DNA from: Pelovirga terrestris
GTDB taxonomy: Bacteria; Desulfobacterota; Desulfuromonadia; Desulfuromonadales; Geopsychrobacteraceae
Direction: 5' to 3'
DNA: 64,000 nucleotides
Assembly (NCBI RefSeq): GCF_014773365.1
Contig: NZ_JACWUN010000003.1
Span: forward strand, 1 to 64,000
Both the position numbers and the translations under genes were made by a program. Positions 43,771-53,277 of the stretch are shown here, one piece after another (position 1 is the first letter of the stretch; each line of letters begins with the position of its first letter). Below the pieces are notes generated by a model. That model had not been told where the DNA came from. It worked only from the letters and a program-made list of their open reading frames with translations, and did not search any database.

Positions 43771-43804
43771 AAAGCGGAAAACCCTCTGTGGGGCTCTCCG
43801 CTTT
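43771..43804 (-). terminator. Intrinsic terminator after rpsU
   Basis: AAAGCGGA (43771-43778) pairs with TCCGCTTT (43797-43804); a run of A before it gives the U-tract on the minus strand. Confidence 0.85.
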
Positions 43805-43841
43805 CTATCTTGCTAAAGGAGTGTTTTAACGCCTTGACCGA

Positions 43842-44039
43842 TCAGGCAAACCGCTTGATGGCGCGCATTTTCTTGCGCAGTCGGCGCTGGGCTTCCTTCT
43901 CTTTGCGCTTCCGTTTAATGCTTGGTTTTTCGTAAAACTTGCGCTGCTTCATTTCACGGAAAAGCCCTTCCTGCTGCAACTTACGCTTCAGGACTTTAAT
44001 CGCTTTTTCGACGTTGCCGTCGATAACAGTGATTTCCAC
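43842..44039 (-). CDS. rpsU: 30S ribosomal protein S21
   Basis: A 65-residue very basic protein: EITVIDGNVEKAIKVLKRKL, EGLFREMKQRKFYEKPS and a Lys/Arg-rich tail (KRKRKEKEAQRRLRKKM). Small-subunit protein near the anti-Shine-Dalgarno end of 16S rRNA. GTG 44039 gives the normal family N-terminus and has GGGGTG at the right distance; a TTG two codons upstream is the alternative. Intact. Confidence 0.95.
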   Translation of the reverse strand: MEITVIDGNVEKAIKVLKRKLQQEGLFREMKQRKFYEKPSIKRKRKEKEAQRRLRKKMRAIKRFA

Positions 44040-44128
44040 GAACAATCACCCCACTTTCTTCTCAATCTTTGCAAAAGCTTTGTGCTGGTGCAAGAGGTGG
44101 GACTTATACACTCTTAAGCCCGGACAAG

Positions 44129-45250
44129 TCAAGGAGATTTGCCCGGCTCCTTGACATAGAGAGAAACCCGGATGCCTCCGTGGGAGAAATTCAGCAGCGG
44201 GTGAATTTTAAGCTTTTTTATGTGTCCGGCAACCACGGCAGGACACAACAGGGCACATTTCCAGCTCGCGAACACCTCACCACACAAATATTCAATATCA
44301 CGATAAAATGGCCGTAAATCAGCACTGCCTCCCAGCCTGGCACCATAGGGCGGATTGCCGATCAACAAACCGGTCGTCCCTGACGGCACAAGATCCTGTA
44401 GTTTAGCGTGACAGACCTCGATACCGGCACCAAGACCTGCGCGGGCAAGATTGGCATGCGCAGCGGCTATTGCTTTGGGATTATTGTCGACACCTTTAAT
44501 CGGAGCATAACCACCACGTTCTCCTTTTTTTGCCTCGAGTAGCATCTGATGCCACAGCCGTTCACGGTATTTGGGCCAGAGCATAAAAGCAAAATCGCGA
44601 CCCGTGCCGGGGGCCTTGTTCGCGGCGATCAGGCCCGCTTCAATCACAAAGGTACCGGAACCGGTCATCATATCGACCAGGGGTGATGAGCCGTCGTAAC
44701 CACAGGTCAATAAGGCCGCCGCTGCAAGATTCTCACGCAGGGGGGCGGCGCTACGTGCCTGGCGATAACCACGGCGGTGCAGATGCTCACCGGAACTGTC
44801 GATAGAAACCTCGACCTGGTCATCATTGACCCGCAACAGGACCATTTGCGTCGGGCCGGAGCCCGCCACCGATGACCCTAGTGCTTTCCTGACGGCCTCC
44901 CGGCAGACTTCGACAATGCGCCCGGTGTGTGATAAGCGTGAACGCTGACTGACCGCCCGAATATCGCAGGCCGTCCCCGGTTTGATGTAGCGCCCCCAGG
45001 GCAGACGTACCAGCCGCTGATACAGGGTCGGAAAATCGCGGGCCGTCAAGGTCTCCAGACGCACCAGAATACGATTTGCGCTACGCAACCAGAGGTTGGC
45101 CAGGTAGATATCACGGACCCCGCCACTAAAACCGACACCACCGGTTACCGGCTCCCGCGGAAGCAAACCCAACCTGACAAGCTCCTGAAAACAGATGGCC
45201 TCAAGTCCAGGAGGCGTAACCGCGAAGCAATCTCTTGGTGAATCTTTCAT
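44129..45250 (-). CDS. THUMP-type class-I rRNA methyltransferase (RlmL-like)
   Basis: A 373-residue SAM-dependent RNA methylase. N-terminal ferredoxin-like/THUMP region (FAVTPPGLEAICFQELVRLGL; VRAVSQRSRLSHTG-like segment), then the Rossmann domain with MTGSGTFVIEAGL and the catalytic GNPPYGARLG. This fits the YpsC/RlmL group that methylates guanine N2 in 23S rRNA; the exact target is not known. ATG 45250 is chosen where the family begins (MKDSPRDCFAVTPPGL). Intact and stand-alone. Confidence 0.87.
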   Translation of the reverse strand: MKDSPRDCFAVTPPGLEAICFQELVRLGLLPREPVTGGVGFSGGVRDIYLANLWLRSANRILVRLETLTARDFPTLYQRLVRLPWGRYIKPGTACDIRAVSQRSRLSHTGRIVEVCREAVRKALGSSVAGSGPTQMVLLRVNDDQVEVSIDSSGEHLHRRGYRQARSAAPLRENLAAAALLTCGYDGSSPLVDMMTGSGTFVIEAGLIAANKAPGTGRDFAFMLWPKYRERLWHQMLLEAKKGERGGYAPIKGVDNNPKAIAAAHANLARAGLGAGIEVCHAKLQDLVPSGTTGLLIGNPPYGARLGGSADLRPFYRDIEYLCGEVFASWKCALLCPAVVAGHIKKLKIHPLLNFSHGGIRVSLYVKEPGKSP

Positions 45251-45419
45251 GATCAAACCTTTTGCCTGTTCAGCAACAGAAACTGCTGCACCAATGAATA
45301 CTGACTGTAACAATCTGCAGCTACTGAAAAAAGAGAAATACGTACTCCCCATGACCTTTTTTATGTAATATGGAGGGACTATCAGCCGTCAGAACCTGGA
45401 TGAGCAAACGGACATACCG

Positions 45420-46121
45420 ATGAATTTCAAACGTTACTTCAAAACCGATCAACAACTCGTCCTGCAACGTCAGAACGATCCATCATCGGCTACCGGGCGT
45501 ACTGAGCTGCTGATTGTTTCAGTGGTAGGGGTGGAGGGCAATCAGCTGATCGTCAACTCCCCCTATGGCAGTGAGGTAGTTGAGCATTACGCTATCTCCC
45601 CCGAAACGGTTGTAGAAGTCACCACTGACGTCATGGGAATGGGTGCCCGCGTCAGCGGTCGTCTTGAAAAAAAACTCAGCAACAAGCAATTTTCCATTAT
45701 CCTCAACTATGACATGTCGCTGTTCCAGCGCCGCGTCAAAGAACGCCTCGACTGTGATTTAGGCATTCGTTTCAGTCGCGGCGCCAGGACGTTGCCGGCG
45801 ATGCGCGCCATCTGGGAAAAAAACCTCACGGTTCTCTATGGCCCGGAAGCGCCGCTGATTTTTCAGGGATTTCGCTCCTGTCGCGTCAATATCAGTGCCG
45901 GCGGGATCCGCTTTGCCATGAAACCGGCAGCCAATCAGGGGGATCTGTGCCTGATTCTGGTTCATCTTGATGACAACAAGCCACCGGTCTGCAGCATAGC
46001 TGAAGTTGTCTGGAGTTGCATGATCGGCGAAGATGCCGCAACAACCGGCATGCGCTTTATCAATATTCTCAAGGAAGATCAGGATCGCATTGACGCTTTC
46101 ATTGGAAGAAACAAACAATAG
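45420..46121 (+). CDS. PilZ-domain protein
   Basis: A 233-residue cytoplasmic protein with an N-terminal YcgR-like domain (about 30-100) and a C-terminal PilZ domain. c-di-GMP-binding marks are QRRVKER (RxxxR type, about 102-108) and, less canonically, NISAGGIRFA for the D/N-x-S-x-x-G motif. Suggests c-di-GMP control of motility or surface functions. First of a run of rightward genes up to pldA. Intact. Confidence 0.82.
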   Translation: MNFKRYFKTDQQLVLQRQNDPSSATGRTELLIVSVVGVEGNQLIVNSPYGSEVVEHYAISPETVVEVTTDVMGMGARVSGRLEKKLSNKQFSIILNYDMSLFQRRVKERLDCDLGIRFSRGARTLPAMRAIWEKNLTVLYGPEAPLIFQGFRSCRVNISAGGIRFAMKPAANQGDLCLILVHLDDNKPPVCSIAEVVWSCMIGEDAATTGMRFINILKEDQDRIDAFIGRNKQ

Positions 46122-46234
46122 GCTTTTTTAAACCGGACTGATGCAAGGGCTCTTGTTTTGGCAGAACGCCTAAGCTATAAAAGTTTCAACGCCTGATCGA
46201 TTATTTGAACTGCCTGAATTACCGGACCAACGTG

Positions 46235-46999
46235 ATGTCACATCTCTGTGAAAACGAAGTTTATCGTGCCTGTCGCACCCTCTTCGGACCTGAGCTTCAG
46301 GTCAACCGCAGTTTTTTGAGCTATCTCCAACCTTCCGGGGTGCGATCGGCCTATCGTCGCCAGGCCAAAGAACTTCATCCTGACCGTTTTGCTGTTGCCG
46401 CCGCAGACATTAGAAAAAAACAACACCACCTGTTTCAGGATCTCAATCAGGCCCACCAAACGATCCAGCATTTTCTCAAGTTGCGGCAAACCAACAAGTC
46501 AATCGGGACACCACCGGCTGCCCAGCAGCGGCCAAAGGCCTCACGCGCCAAACCCCAGGGGCGCAACAGCAACCAGCCACATCAGGGACTCCCCCCTTAC
46601 CCGCTGCAGTTCGGCCTGTTCCTCTATTATCTGGGCATTGTCCCCTTCAAGGAGCTGATTTCAGCCATCACCAGCCAACGCCGCCAACGTCCCCAGATGG
46701 GTGACATAGCCAAACGCTGGGGCTGGCTGAACGATTTCCACATCCGTCAGATCATTGCTCACCGTGGCAAACCTTTGCGCTTTGGTGAGAAGGCCGAGCA
46801 GCTGGGCCTGCTCACTGCCCAGCAGGTTCGCACCCTGCTCTATTACCAGCGCACGCGCCAGCAGCAATTGGGGGAATATTTTGTTGAACAGGGATTGCTT
46901 GACCGCGATACACTTCACGATCTGCTTGGCCAACTAGCCGCACATAATCGCAAATTCCGCAAAGACTACAGTGGGCAATACTATTACTATCACGCCTGA
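46235..46999 (+). CDS. J-domain protein with repeated C-terminal motif
   Basis: A 254-residue protein. N-terminus: a divergent J-domain with HPD in ELHPDRFAV (about 45-53), including SGVRSAYRRQAKELHPD. A Pro/Gln/Lys-rich linker follows (about 85-130). The C-terminus has two copies of a helix motif (FGEKAEQLGLLTAQQVRTLL and LGEYFVEQGLLDRDTLHDLL), similar to the N-terminal repeats of type II/IV secretion ATPases. Likely a DnaK co-chaperone with a targeting domain. ATG 46235 is chosen over a TTG at 46205. Family otherwise undescribed to me. Confidence 0.75.
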   Translation: MSHLCENEVYRACRTLFGPELQVNRSFLSYLQPSGVRSAYRRQAKELHPDRFAVAAADIRKKQHHLFQDLNQAHQTIQHFLKLRQTNKSIGTPPAAQQRPKASRAKPQGRNSNQPHQGLPPYPLQFGLFLYYLGIVPFKELISAITSQRRQRPQMGDIAKRWGWLNDFHIRQIIAHRGKPLRFGEKAEQLGLLTAQQVRTLLYYQRTRQQQLGEYFVEQGLLDRDTLHDLLGQLAAHNRKFRKDYSGQYYYYHA

Positions 47000-47087
47000 T
47001 GACGGCCTTGTCCCGGTTTTATTGACACGCATTCGTTGTCGATGAAATAGTCAGTTTTTTTAATCTCCTCACTAAAGGATTTTTTTC

Positions 47088-48254
47088 ATGGGCTTTCTAT
47101 CTGCCTCTACCAGTATTTGCTATTTCCAGGTCAAAGGCGCCGAAGAACTTCAGGGCAATGATGATCTGATCCGCAGTAAACTTGTCACTGAAGGCTTCCG
47201 TTCCATCGAACAATCGGCTGAAGAGCTGGCAACCGGCTGGGTCGCCTTTGATGACGATGACGACAGCGAATTCACCTCCCCCCAGAGCTACCGCCGTGAT
47301 CAGTACTTCTGTTTCAGCCTGCGTCAGGATCGCCGGCGCGTGCCGGGAGCGCTGCTCAAACGCCACTTTGGCCACCTGTGCGGGCAGTTTCTGGCGGCTC
47401 ATCCGACCTATCACCGGGTCCCCAAATCCCAGCGTGAACAGTTGCGCGAGCAGGCGCGCGACGTTCTTCTCGCCCGCACTCTGCCGACCCCTTCAGTGAC
47501 CAATCTGATCTGGGACACCAATCTGCAGCTGATCCGTTTCTGTTCGTTGGGAAAAAACACCCTCGACAGTTTCCAGAGCCTGTTTCACCAAACCTTTCCC
47601 GGCCTGCGTCTGCAGCTCCTGCCACCACTGGAGCGAGCCGCACGGGTATTGCCGGAAGAACTGCAGGAATCCCTCGACCAAGCGAACCAGGCCCAAACCG
47701 ACAGCACCCTTGAACAGATCGAGGCCAATCGTTGGCTGGGCAGCGATTTTTTCTTTTGGCTTTTTTACCGCACCCTTAACTCTGACTCCACCTATGGCAT
47801 CAACCTGCCCGGTCCGTTACTTGAGCAGCAACCCTTCCATGCTTTTCTCGATAACCGCCTGGTGCTGGTGGGTGGCGGTCAGGAGGGGGTGCAGAAGATT
47901 GTGGTGGCCGGACCACAGGATCACTTCCTCGAGGTCAAGGCCGCGCTGAATCAAGGAAAGCAGATTGAAGAGGCAACTATCCATCTACGCCAGGACGAAG
48001 AACGCGCCTGGAAACTGACCCTTAAAGGTGAACGTTTTTCTTTCGGGAATTTTCTCACGCCGATGCTGCGCCCGGAAAAAGATCCCGACAGTGATCCGGC
48101 AGCAGAGGCAGAAGCCGCCTTTCTGACCAAAATGGCAGCCGTACTGGAAGGTGAGCAAATGTTCGACAGTCTGTTAAAATCATTTCTAAGGACCCGGCTT
48201 TCGCCTGACTGGATAGCGGAAGAGACCAGAATTTCCAACTGGCTCAAAGAATAA
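47088..48254 (+). CDS. rdgC: RdgC-like recombination-associated protein
   Basis: A 388-residue protein, somewhat longer than enterobacterial RdgC (about 300). Family features: an N-terminal LSASTSICYFQVKG strand, GWVAFDD, an R-P-x-x-L region RRRVPGALLKRHF, and the C-terminal strands WKLTLKGERFSFGNFLTP. RdgC binds double-stranded DNA as a ring dimer and modulates RecA. TTTTTCATG-type start after AAGGA at about 47076. Divergent, so I keep the name with moderate confidence. Intact. Confidence 0.72.
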   Translation: MGFLSASTSICYFQVKGAEELQGNDDLIRSKLVTEGFRSIEQSAEELATGWVAFDDDDDSEFTSPQSYRRDQYFCFSLRQDRRRVPGALLKRHFGHLCGQFLAAHPTYHRVPKSQREQLREQARDVLLARTLPTPSVTNLIWDTNLQLIRFCSLGKNTLDSFQSLFHQTFPGLRLQLLPPLERAARVLPEELQESLDQANQAQTDSTLEQIEANRWLGSDFFFWLFYRTLNSDSTYGINLPGPLLEQQPFHAFLDNRLVLVGGGQEGVQKIVVAGPQDHFLEVKAALNQGKQIEEATIHLRQDEERAWKLTLKGERFSFGNFLTPMLRPEKDPDSDPAAEAEAAFLTKMAAVLEGEQMFDSLLKSFLRTRLSPDWIAEETRISNWLKE

Positions 48255-48321
48255 ACCTGTATACTGTATCTGTTGGCAGGGAAAAACCCCAAAAAAACTT
48301 GTCGACAAAGGTGTCCAGACC

Positions 48322-50484
48322 ATGAATTTTCGTACCAAACTGCTGCTTTTGCTCCTGACGTTCACCCTGCTCCCCCTGGGACTGAGCTTTCTCGCACAAC
48401 GCAGCCTGGTGAGTTACTATGGCAACAAGCTGGCTGAGGACACCCATACCCTGATCAACGATAATGCTGTCAATCTGCTGCACGTACTGGTCGATGATTA
48501 TGGTCGCATCCTCAGTCGTGATCATGCCATGGCGCGCTTTGCCCTGCAGGCCCAGGCTCAGGCGGTGAGACAGGCCTTTGTTGCGCCACAACCCAAATTT
48601 CAAACCCCGGTGTACCTGGCCGGAGATTTTGATCATCCGTTCAGACAACCGGCCGATTTAAGTCTGTCACCTCTTCATTTGCGTCGCGATCAGGACGGTT
48701 CATTACAGCCAATGGCGGTTTCCTGGAACCATCAGGTCTTCTATCTGTCGGCGGATACCAACCCTGCTGAGGTCGCCGATCAACTCCAGCGGCTGGCCGA
48801 CATGACCCGAATTTATCGCTCTTTGCAGCAGATCGAGCCGGATCTGTTCCTGTGGCAATACACGGCACTGACCACTGGAGTTCATTCGAGCTATCCCGGC
48901 AAGGGGGGATACCCGGAAGACTACGATCCACGCCGGCGCCAATGGTATCAGCAGGCCGTTATCAATGGCGGGACCGTGCAGCAGGTGCTGACCGATGTTA
49001 CCACCGGTTCGCTGATCCTGACCCTGGCGCAGCCGGTCTATGATGATGAGGGTGAATTGCTCGGAGTCACCGCTCTGGACATCGATTACCGCAAACTTTT
49101 CACCGACTGGAACATCCCCGCCCAATGGCATGGGGTCACCAGAAGCATGATCATGCGCCTCAACAGCGACCAGAGCGATCCGACCAGGCAACTTGAGATT
49201 CTCCTGACCAATCAGGACAACGCCGTTGCCCGCGACTGGGCGATGCCCTTGACCCCGGAATTCATTGATCTGTCAGACCCGCAGCTTGAACCGGTCGCCC
49301 ACGATTTACTACAGGGACGCTCTGCCGTCAGAAAGATCGAATATGCCGGCGAAGAGGTACTGTTTGCCTATGGCGTCAGCACCGACGCCTCTCCTTTCCC
49401 GCTGGTCATGGTTCCTTATGAACAGGTCATCGCTCCGGCGGCACGAGCCCGCCAGGCGGTTAACCGCCAGATTACCCTCGGGCTCTCGTTCAGCGCCCTG
49501 CTGACCCTGGTTGCGGTGCTCGCCGCGTCACTGCTGGCCCTGCGACACGCCCGCCGCGTCACTGATCCGATTACCCAGCTGGCAACCGCAGCGCAGCAAC
49601 TTACCCAGGGAAATTTTGATGCACGGGTCGATATCCGTACCAACGACGAACTGCAGAATCTCGGAGAAATCTTCAATGGCCTCGGCTGCCGTCTCGAGGA
49701 GCGGGAGCAACTCAAACAGTCCCTGGCTCTGGCTAAAGAGATTCAACAACAGTTACTGCCCCACAACACCCCACACTGCAACAACTTTGAACTGATCGGC
49801 GTCAGTCGCTACTGTGATGAAACGGGAGGGGACTATTACGATTTCATCTCCCTGAAGGAAGCCGACAATACCACCCTGGGCGTTGTGGTCGGTGATGTTT
49901 CAGGGCATGGAATCGGTGCCGCCCTGGTGATGGCCAGCGCCCGCGGCATGCTGCATGCTCTGATTAATCATCACAGCTCCGACCTGCCCGGCCTGGCAGC
50001 AGAGGTTAACCGACAGCTGTGTCGTTCTACTGATGATTCAAGCTTTATGACCCTGTTCTTCGGAACCCTTGATCCTGAACAGCGCACCCTCAATTGGGTT
50101 TCTGCCGGTCAGGCACCGGTATTTCTCTATCGCGCACAGCCCCCCGGGGGTCAGATTGTAGAACTGCAGAGTTCCGGTATCCCTTTAGGTATCATTGCCG
50201 CCGGCGACTACGAGATGGAGCCGGCTATCCATTTTAATCCCGGCGACATTCTGCTGATTGGTACCGACGGCATCTGGGAGACCCATAACTTCGCCGGTGA
50301 AATATTCGGCACCAGCCGCTTGTGCGATATTCTGCGGCAATCAGCCGAGCTACCGGTGGACAATATTGCCGAGCGGATTTTTGCTGAACTTGACCAGTTT
50401 CGCGGCGATCGCACGGTTGATGATGACCGGACCCTGGTACTGATTAAAGCAACAAGCGCCTTAAACACCAACCAAACCCTCTAA
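48322..50484 (+). CDS. SpoIIE/RsbU-type phosphatase with dCache sensor and HAMP
   Basis: A 720-residue membrane protein. TM1 (about 8-28), a long periplasmic dCache sensor (about 35-365; YDPRRRQWYQQAV and GVTALDIDYRKLF are classic Cache motifs), TM2 (about 370-395), HAMP (RRVTDPITQLATAAQQL...), then a PP2C/SpoIIE domain (GGDYYDFISL, VGDVSGHGIGAAL, GTDGIWE, DDRTLVLI). It dephosphorylates partner proteins, probably an anti-anti-sigma factor, in response to an extracellular signal. No STAS partner gene is next to it. A TTGTCGACAA palindrome precedes the start (48299-48308). Confidence 0.92.
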   Translation: MNFRTKLLLLLLTFTLLPLGLSFLAQRSLVSYYGNKLAEDTHTLINDNAVNLLHVLVDDYGRILSRDHAMARFALQAQAQAVRQAFVAPQPKFQTPVYLAGDFDHPFRQPADLSLSPLHLRRDQDGSLQPMAVSWNHQVFYLSADTNPAEVADQLQRLADMTRIYRSLQQIEPDLFLWQYTALTTGVHSSYPGKGGYPEDYDPRRRQWYQQAVINGGTVQQVLTDVTTGSLILTLAQPVYDDEGELLGVTALDIDYRKLFTDWNIPAQWHGVTRSMIMRLNSDQSDPTRQLEILLTNQDNAVARDWAMPLTPEFIDLSDPQLEPVAHDLLQGRSAVRKIEYAGEEVLFAYGVSTDASPFPLVMVPYEQVIAPAARARQAVNRQITLGLSFSALLTLVAVLAASLLALRHARRVTDPITQLATAAQQLTQGNFDARVDIRTNDELQNLGEIFNGLGCRLEEREQLKQSLALAKEIQQQLLPHNTPHCNNFELIGVSRYCDETGGDYYDFISLKEADNTTLGVVVGDVSGHGIGAALVMASARGMLHALINHHSSDLPGLAAEVNRQLCRSTDDSSFMTLFFGTLDPEQRTLNWVSAGQAPVFLYRAQPPGGQIVELQSSGIPLGIIAAGDYEMEPAIHFNPGDILLIGTDGIWETHNFAGEIFGTSRLCDILRQSAELPVDNIAERIFAELDQFRGDRTVDDDRTLVLIKATSALNTNQTL

Positions 50485-50499
50485 TCGGCCAAAGATCTG

Positions 50500-51744
50500 A
50501 TGATGAAAAACTCTCACCCTCGGCACCGTACGTCCCTGATCCACCACATGGTGTTGATCACCCTGACCTGCCTGTTGTTCTCTGCACCTGCTGCTGCGCA
50601 AGAAACACCAATACCACTACTGCGTTTTCCAACCCAATCGCTGACCGCCGGCCAGAGCGCAAGCCTGTTCGCTTACTACCACAATGAAACCATCGAGATC
50701 TTACCCCTTTCCCCTCCACCCTCTCTCATGCTGGAGTTGATCAACCACAGCGGCACGACGCGCCTGCTTGACGCCCATGCCACGACAGAAACACCAATGG
50801 TTGAACTGCTGCCCGGCCAATTTTACCGCCTTGAGTACCAGCTGGCTCTGCCGCAGGACCTATCCGCAATCCTCGACGTCCGACTGGCCGAGTACCCCGA
50901 TGCCATCACCCGTATCAACGTCGAGCCCGCATTGCATCTGGCTGAGGCTGCCAATGCCGGCGATGGTAACGGTTCTGCAACTGTGACCTATCGGTCCCTC
51001 AAGGATATGGAATCCCTTTATCAGTCCTACACCGCTGACCTGTTCACTTATGAACCAATCTACTTTCTGGTCGGCAGTGATCCATCCAAGAGCACCTTTC
51101 AACTGAGTTTCAAGTACCGTCTGCTCAATCGCAGTGGCACTTTAAGTCAAAAGTATCCGTGGCTCAGTGGCCTATTCTTTGCCTATACCCAGACATCTTT
51201 CTGGGACCTGGACTCCGACTCCATCCCTTTTAACGACACCAGCTACAAACCGCAGCTGATGTTTCAGACGGAAAACTTAAGCCGATTGGATGCTATGGCC
51301 GGCTTTTTTGTGCGCTCCGGCCTGTCCCATGAATCGAACGGCCGCGATGGCAGCAGTTCGCGCAGCACTAATTACTTTTATCTCAAACCGATGGCGGTTT
51401 TTTACCATCAGGCATCACGTCTGGGCATCATGATCAGCCCCAAATTTCTGGTTTATGTCAATAACGAGGATGACACCAACCCCGACCTGCCCGATTACCG
51501 CGGCCACGTTGAACTGGAAACCCGCATCGGCCGGGCCCACAGCCTGATGCTGACCACCAACCTGCGCTTTGCCCGCAAGGGCACCTCGGTTCAGACCGAC
51601 CTGACCTATCCTATCGACCGCCTGATCGGCAACAACCTGAACGTCTATCTGCACCTGCAATACAGCAACAGCTTGGCTGAAAGCCTGGTCGATTATAAAG
51701 AACGAAGCGAAGTTTTCCGTTTGGGGCTGTCATTTTTCCGTTGA
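50500..51744 (+). CDS. pldA: Outer-membrane phospholipase A (OMPLA/PldA)
   Basis: A 414-residue beta-barrel lipase. Signal peptide 1-34, an unusual N-terminal beta domain (about 35-160) not found in E. coli PldA, then the OMPLA barrel. The active-site motif HESNGRDGSSSRSTN has the same spacing as in E. coli: catalytic His, Ser at +2 and Asn at +14. Calcium-dependent hydrolysis of phospholipids that flip to the outer leaflet. It ends in an aromatic residue plus Arg (LGLSFFR), unlike the usual terminal Phe. Intact; a terminator follows. Confidence 0.9.
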   Translation: MMKNSHPRHRTSLIHHMVLITLTCLLFSAPAAAQETPIPLLRFPTQSLTAGQSASLFAYYHNETIEILPLSPPPSLMLELINHSGTTRLLDAHATTETPMVELLPGQFYRLEYQLALPQDLSAILDVRLAEYPDAITRINVEPALHLAEAANAGDGNGSATVTYRSLKDMESLYQSYTADLFTYEPIYFLVGSDPSKSTFQLSFKYRLLNRSGTLSQKYPWLSGLFFAYTQTSFWDLDSDSIPFNDTSYKPQLMFQTENLSRLDAMAGFFVRSGLSHESNGRDGSSSRSTNYFYLKPMAVFYHQASRLGIMISPKFLVYVNNEDDTNPDLPDYRGHVELETRIGRAHSLMLTTNLRFARKGTSVQTDLTYPIDRLIGNNLNVYLHLQYSNSLAESLVDYKERSEVFRLGLSFFR

Positions 51745-51770
51745 GCTGCTCCATCCTTTAAGCAAACAGT

Positions 51771-51803
51771 AAAGGGCTTCGCCATTAGTGGTTGAAGCCC
51801 TTT
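51771..51803. terminator. Convergent terminator pldA/glnA
   Basis: AAAGGGCTTC (51771-51780) pairs with GAAGCCCTTT (51794-51803). Both flanking genes point to it. Confidence 0.88.
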
Positions 51804-51833
51804 AAGTTAACCTGTCAGCTTTCCTTTGCAACA

Positions 51834-53156
51834 TCAGATATTCAAATACTTGCGGTGCTCCATGTCGGTAATGGTGGTGCGGTGATCTTCCCACTCGGTC
51901 ATTTTGATGCGCATGTAATTATCGAACAGATCGGCGCCTAACACCTCAGGCATGAAGGTGCTGTTTTCTGCCTCCATCAACGCCGGGAAAAAATCACGCG
52001 GAATAAAGCGACGATCCAGCACCTTGGGGCGCTCACCGGTTGGTTTTTTATAGGCACTACCGACATCAGCCGGACCGGCGTCGGCTTTATTTTTAATCCC
52101 ATCAAGACCGGCAAAAATCAGCACGGCAAACTGCAGATAGACATTGCCGGTGGCATCAGGACAACGTAATTCCATGCGTGTTGCCTTGGGGCTGGTGGCA
52201 TGGGGCATGCGGATCATCGAACTACGGTTACGCAGCCCCCAACCCCGTACGATGGGGGCCTCCTTGTCGAGGACGTAGGCTTTATAGGAGTTAAAAGTCG
52301 CTGCGAAAACAATCGACGCCTCCCGCGCATGGCCAATAACCCCACCGACAAAATTCATCAACAGGGGACTTAAATGATGCTCGCAGTTTTCATCGTAACA
52401 AAGACTCTTGCCCTCCAGATCCGTGAAAGAGAGATGGATATGAAAGGCGTTACGGTTAAAGCCGGTAAAGGGCTTGGACATAAAGGTAGCGTGCAGACCA
52501 TAGTGGGCAGCCACCTCTTTGGTGACGAAATCAAAGAGGATGGTGCGATCGGCTATCGTTAACGGATCACCCGGTTCGAGATTGATCTCATGTTGCGATG
52601 AGGTGACTTCGTGATGGGTCTTTTCGTACTTGACGCCGCACGTTCCCAGCACATTGACGATTTCCTGCCTGACGATCTCACCAATATCACCAGGAGAGGA
52701 GCCGAAATAACCAAGTTTATCGGTATGGATATCGCTGTGGATTTCATCGCCGTTGAGCAGGAAAAATTCATGCTCGGGCCCCAGCATGAACTGCATCTGA
52801 TATTCGTTGACCCCCTTTTCTACTGCCCGCTCAAGGGCGTAGCGCGGATCGACACTGGAGCGTGAGCCATCCTGATTAAAAATCTGTCCAACAAAAAAAC
52901 CGATCTTGCGATCACCAAAGTCAACCAGGCGAAAACTTTCCGGCACCGGCTTTAACATACGGTCACTGTTGTCAACCGTAGCGATCCCGGCAATCGAACT
53001 ACCGTCGATACCAACACCTTGAGCAATAATGGTGTCAATATCCTGCGGATTGATAGCAAGGTTTTTCGACCGCCCATTGAGGTCGGTGAAAAATATTTTC
53101 GTGGTATAAGCCTGCGTTAACTGATCCTTGATCGCACTGATATCTGCGCCGCTCAT
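51834..53156 (-). CDS. glnA: Glutamine synthetase, type I short form
   Basis: A 440-residue enzyme for ATP-dependent amidation of glutamate. Conserved motifs: FFTDLNGRSKNL and GIDGSSIAG (N-domain), GPEHEFFLL, the ammonia/glutamate region HEVTSSQHEINL, NAFHIHLSF, RGWGLRNRSSMIRMP and the RMELRCPDATGNVYLQFA segment. The classic adenylylation Tyr motif (NLYDL) of the beta type is not seen, suggesting the alpha group. ATG 53156 is chosen behind GGGAGA; an in-frame extension upstream is not family-like. A close relative of GlnA; a role in other amines cannot be excluded. Confidence 0.87.
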   Translation of the reverse strand: MSGADISAIKDQLTQAYTTKIFFTDLNGRSKNLAINPQDIDTIIAQGVGIDGSSIAGIATVDNSDRMLKPVPESFRLVDFGDRKIGFFVGQIFNQDGSRSSVDPRYALERAVEKGVNEYQMQFMLGPEHEFFLLNGDEIHSDIHTDKLGYFGSSPGDIGEIVRQEIVNVLGTCGVKYEKTHHEVTSSQHEINLEPGDPLTIADRTILFDFVTKEVAAHYGLHATFMSKPFTGFNRNAFHIHLSFTDLEGKSLCYDENCEHHLSPLLMNFVGGVIGHAREASIVFAATFNSYKAYVLDKEAPIVRGWGLRNRSSMIRMPHATSPKATRMELRCPDATGNVYLQFAVLIFAGLDGIKNKADAGPADVGSAYKKPTGERPKVLDRRFIPRDFFPALMEAENSTFMPEVLGADLFDNYMRIKMTEWEDHRTTITDMEHRKYLNI

Positions 53157-53223
53157 CGTTTCTTCTCCCATGAAGAATATTACAACCTGATCATCATTGA
53201 TCCTGTTGGTTGTTCTATCGAGC

Positions 53224-53261
53224 AAAAAAAACCGGTTGGCGGCAAACATGCCGACAACCGG
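53224..53261 (-). terminator. Intrinsic terminator of the KamA gene
   Basis: CCGGTTGGCGGCA (53232-53244) pairs with TGCCGACAACCGG (53249-53261); the minus-strand U-tract is 53224-53231. Confidence 0.9.
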
Positions 53262-53277
53262 GCTCAACGGATACGAT

